A DNA stretch of 13,779 nt from positions 1 through 13,779 of the forward strand of contig JBKHDD010000132.1 of the NCBI GenBank assembly GCA_046541515.1. The letters are read 5' to 3'. Of this stretch, positions 13,641-13,779 are shown piece after piece. Within the stretch, counting starts at the first letter, position 1; each line of letters begins with the position of its first letter. This DNA is from CAYFVR01 sp046541515. GTDB taxonomy: Bacteria > Desulfobacterota > Desulfobacteria > Desulfobacterales > Desulfococcaceae. A model generated the notes under the pieces. The model was not told the DNA's origin and searched no databases. It saw only the letters and a program-made list of their open reading frames with translations. A program made the translations under genes and the position numbers.

Positions 13641-13650
13641 AAACTACCCG

Positions 13651-13679
13651 TTGACAGCCGAGCGGGAATCGCGTATGAA
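13651..13679 (+). promoter_or_regulatory. Promoter of tRNA-Arg
   Basis: A perfect TTGACA (13651-13656) and TATGAA (13674-13679) are 17 bases apart, 16 bases upstream of the tRNA 5' end. This is a strong sigma70-type arrangement. Confidence 0.75.
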
Positions 13680-13695
13680 GGCCGGACATTTTCAA

Positions 13696-13772
<77 letters not shown>

Positions 13773-13779
13773 TTAAAAT

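Noticed and set aside
13427..13642. Upstream extension of tadA
   Set aside because: It starts at a TTG within the inverted repeat and is Pro/Arg/Ser-rich, while TadA proteins begin near the ATG at 13426.

Overview
The window is high-GC bacterial DNA, from a compact genome with short intergenic gaps, many ATGA overlaps and several GTG starts. The tRNA genes encode their own CCA ends. Sec signal peptides are present, along with tadA, purA and a PHP-type histidinol phosphatase. The lineage cannot be fixed from the sequence. The intergenic palindromes (a hairpin with a TTCA loop, GCCC-TGAAA-GGGC, GGGCGTATG-G-CATACGCCC) are of a type I associate with uncultured PVC/FCB-like phyla, but that is only a guess. 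No transposase, CRISPR array or rRNA was seen.

The left part (1-5280) is accessory and defence-like. A HigA/XRE-type regulator cut by the window edge is transcribed divergently from a 1277-residue single-chain type IIG restriction-modification enzyme. That enzyme carries an N-terminal PD-(D/E)xK nuclease, a gamma-class adenine methyltransferase and a C-terminal target-recognition region. The target-recognition segment is visibly AT-richer than the rest of the gene, which suggests domain exchange. Converging on its 3' end is an operon of three very small, tightly coupled unknown genes (5268 down to 4478). A perfect 12-bp inverted repeat lies upstream of this operon. It is the best candidate here for an undescribed toxin-antitoxin-like or defence module.

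The middle (5280-9500) begins with about 500 gene-free bases holding repeat-like hairpins. It continues with an eroded peptide/nickel ABC transporter locus: a solute-binding-protein N-terminus fused to unrelated residues, directly followed by one intact OppF/DppF-type ATPase with no permease genes. Next come a palindrome-rich spacer, a low-molecular-weight phosphotyrosine phosphatase, and a convergent small coiled-coil protein. A bacterial MIF-family tautomerase and a complete higB-higA toxin-antitoxin pair follow.

The right part (9500-13779) is mostly metabolic and housekeeping. It has an exported SagB-type nitroreductase, a short coupled fragment resembling a substrate-binding-protein N-terminus, and a PHP histidinol-phosphatase-family gene, all on the minus strand. 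Then come tRNA-Pro(CGG) with its own promoter and a strong terminator, the tadA-purA pair reading toward that tRNA, and tRNA-Arg(ACG) with a near-consensus promoter at the right edge.
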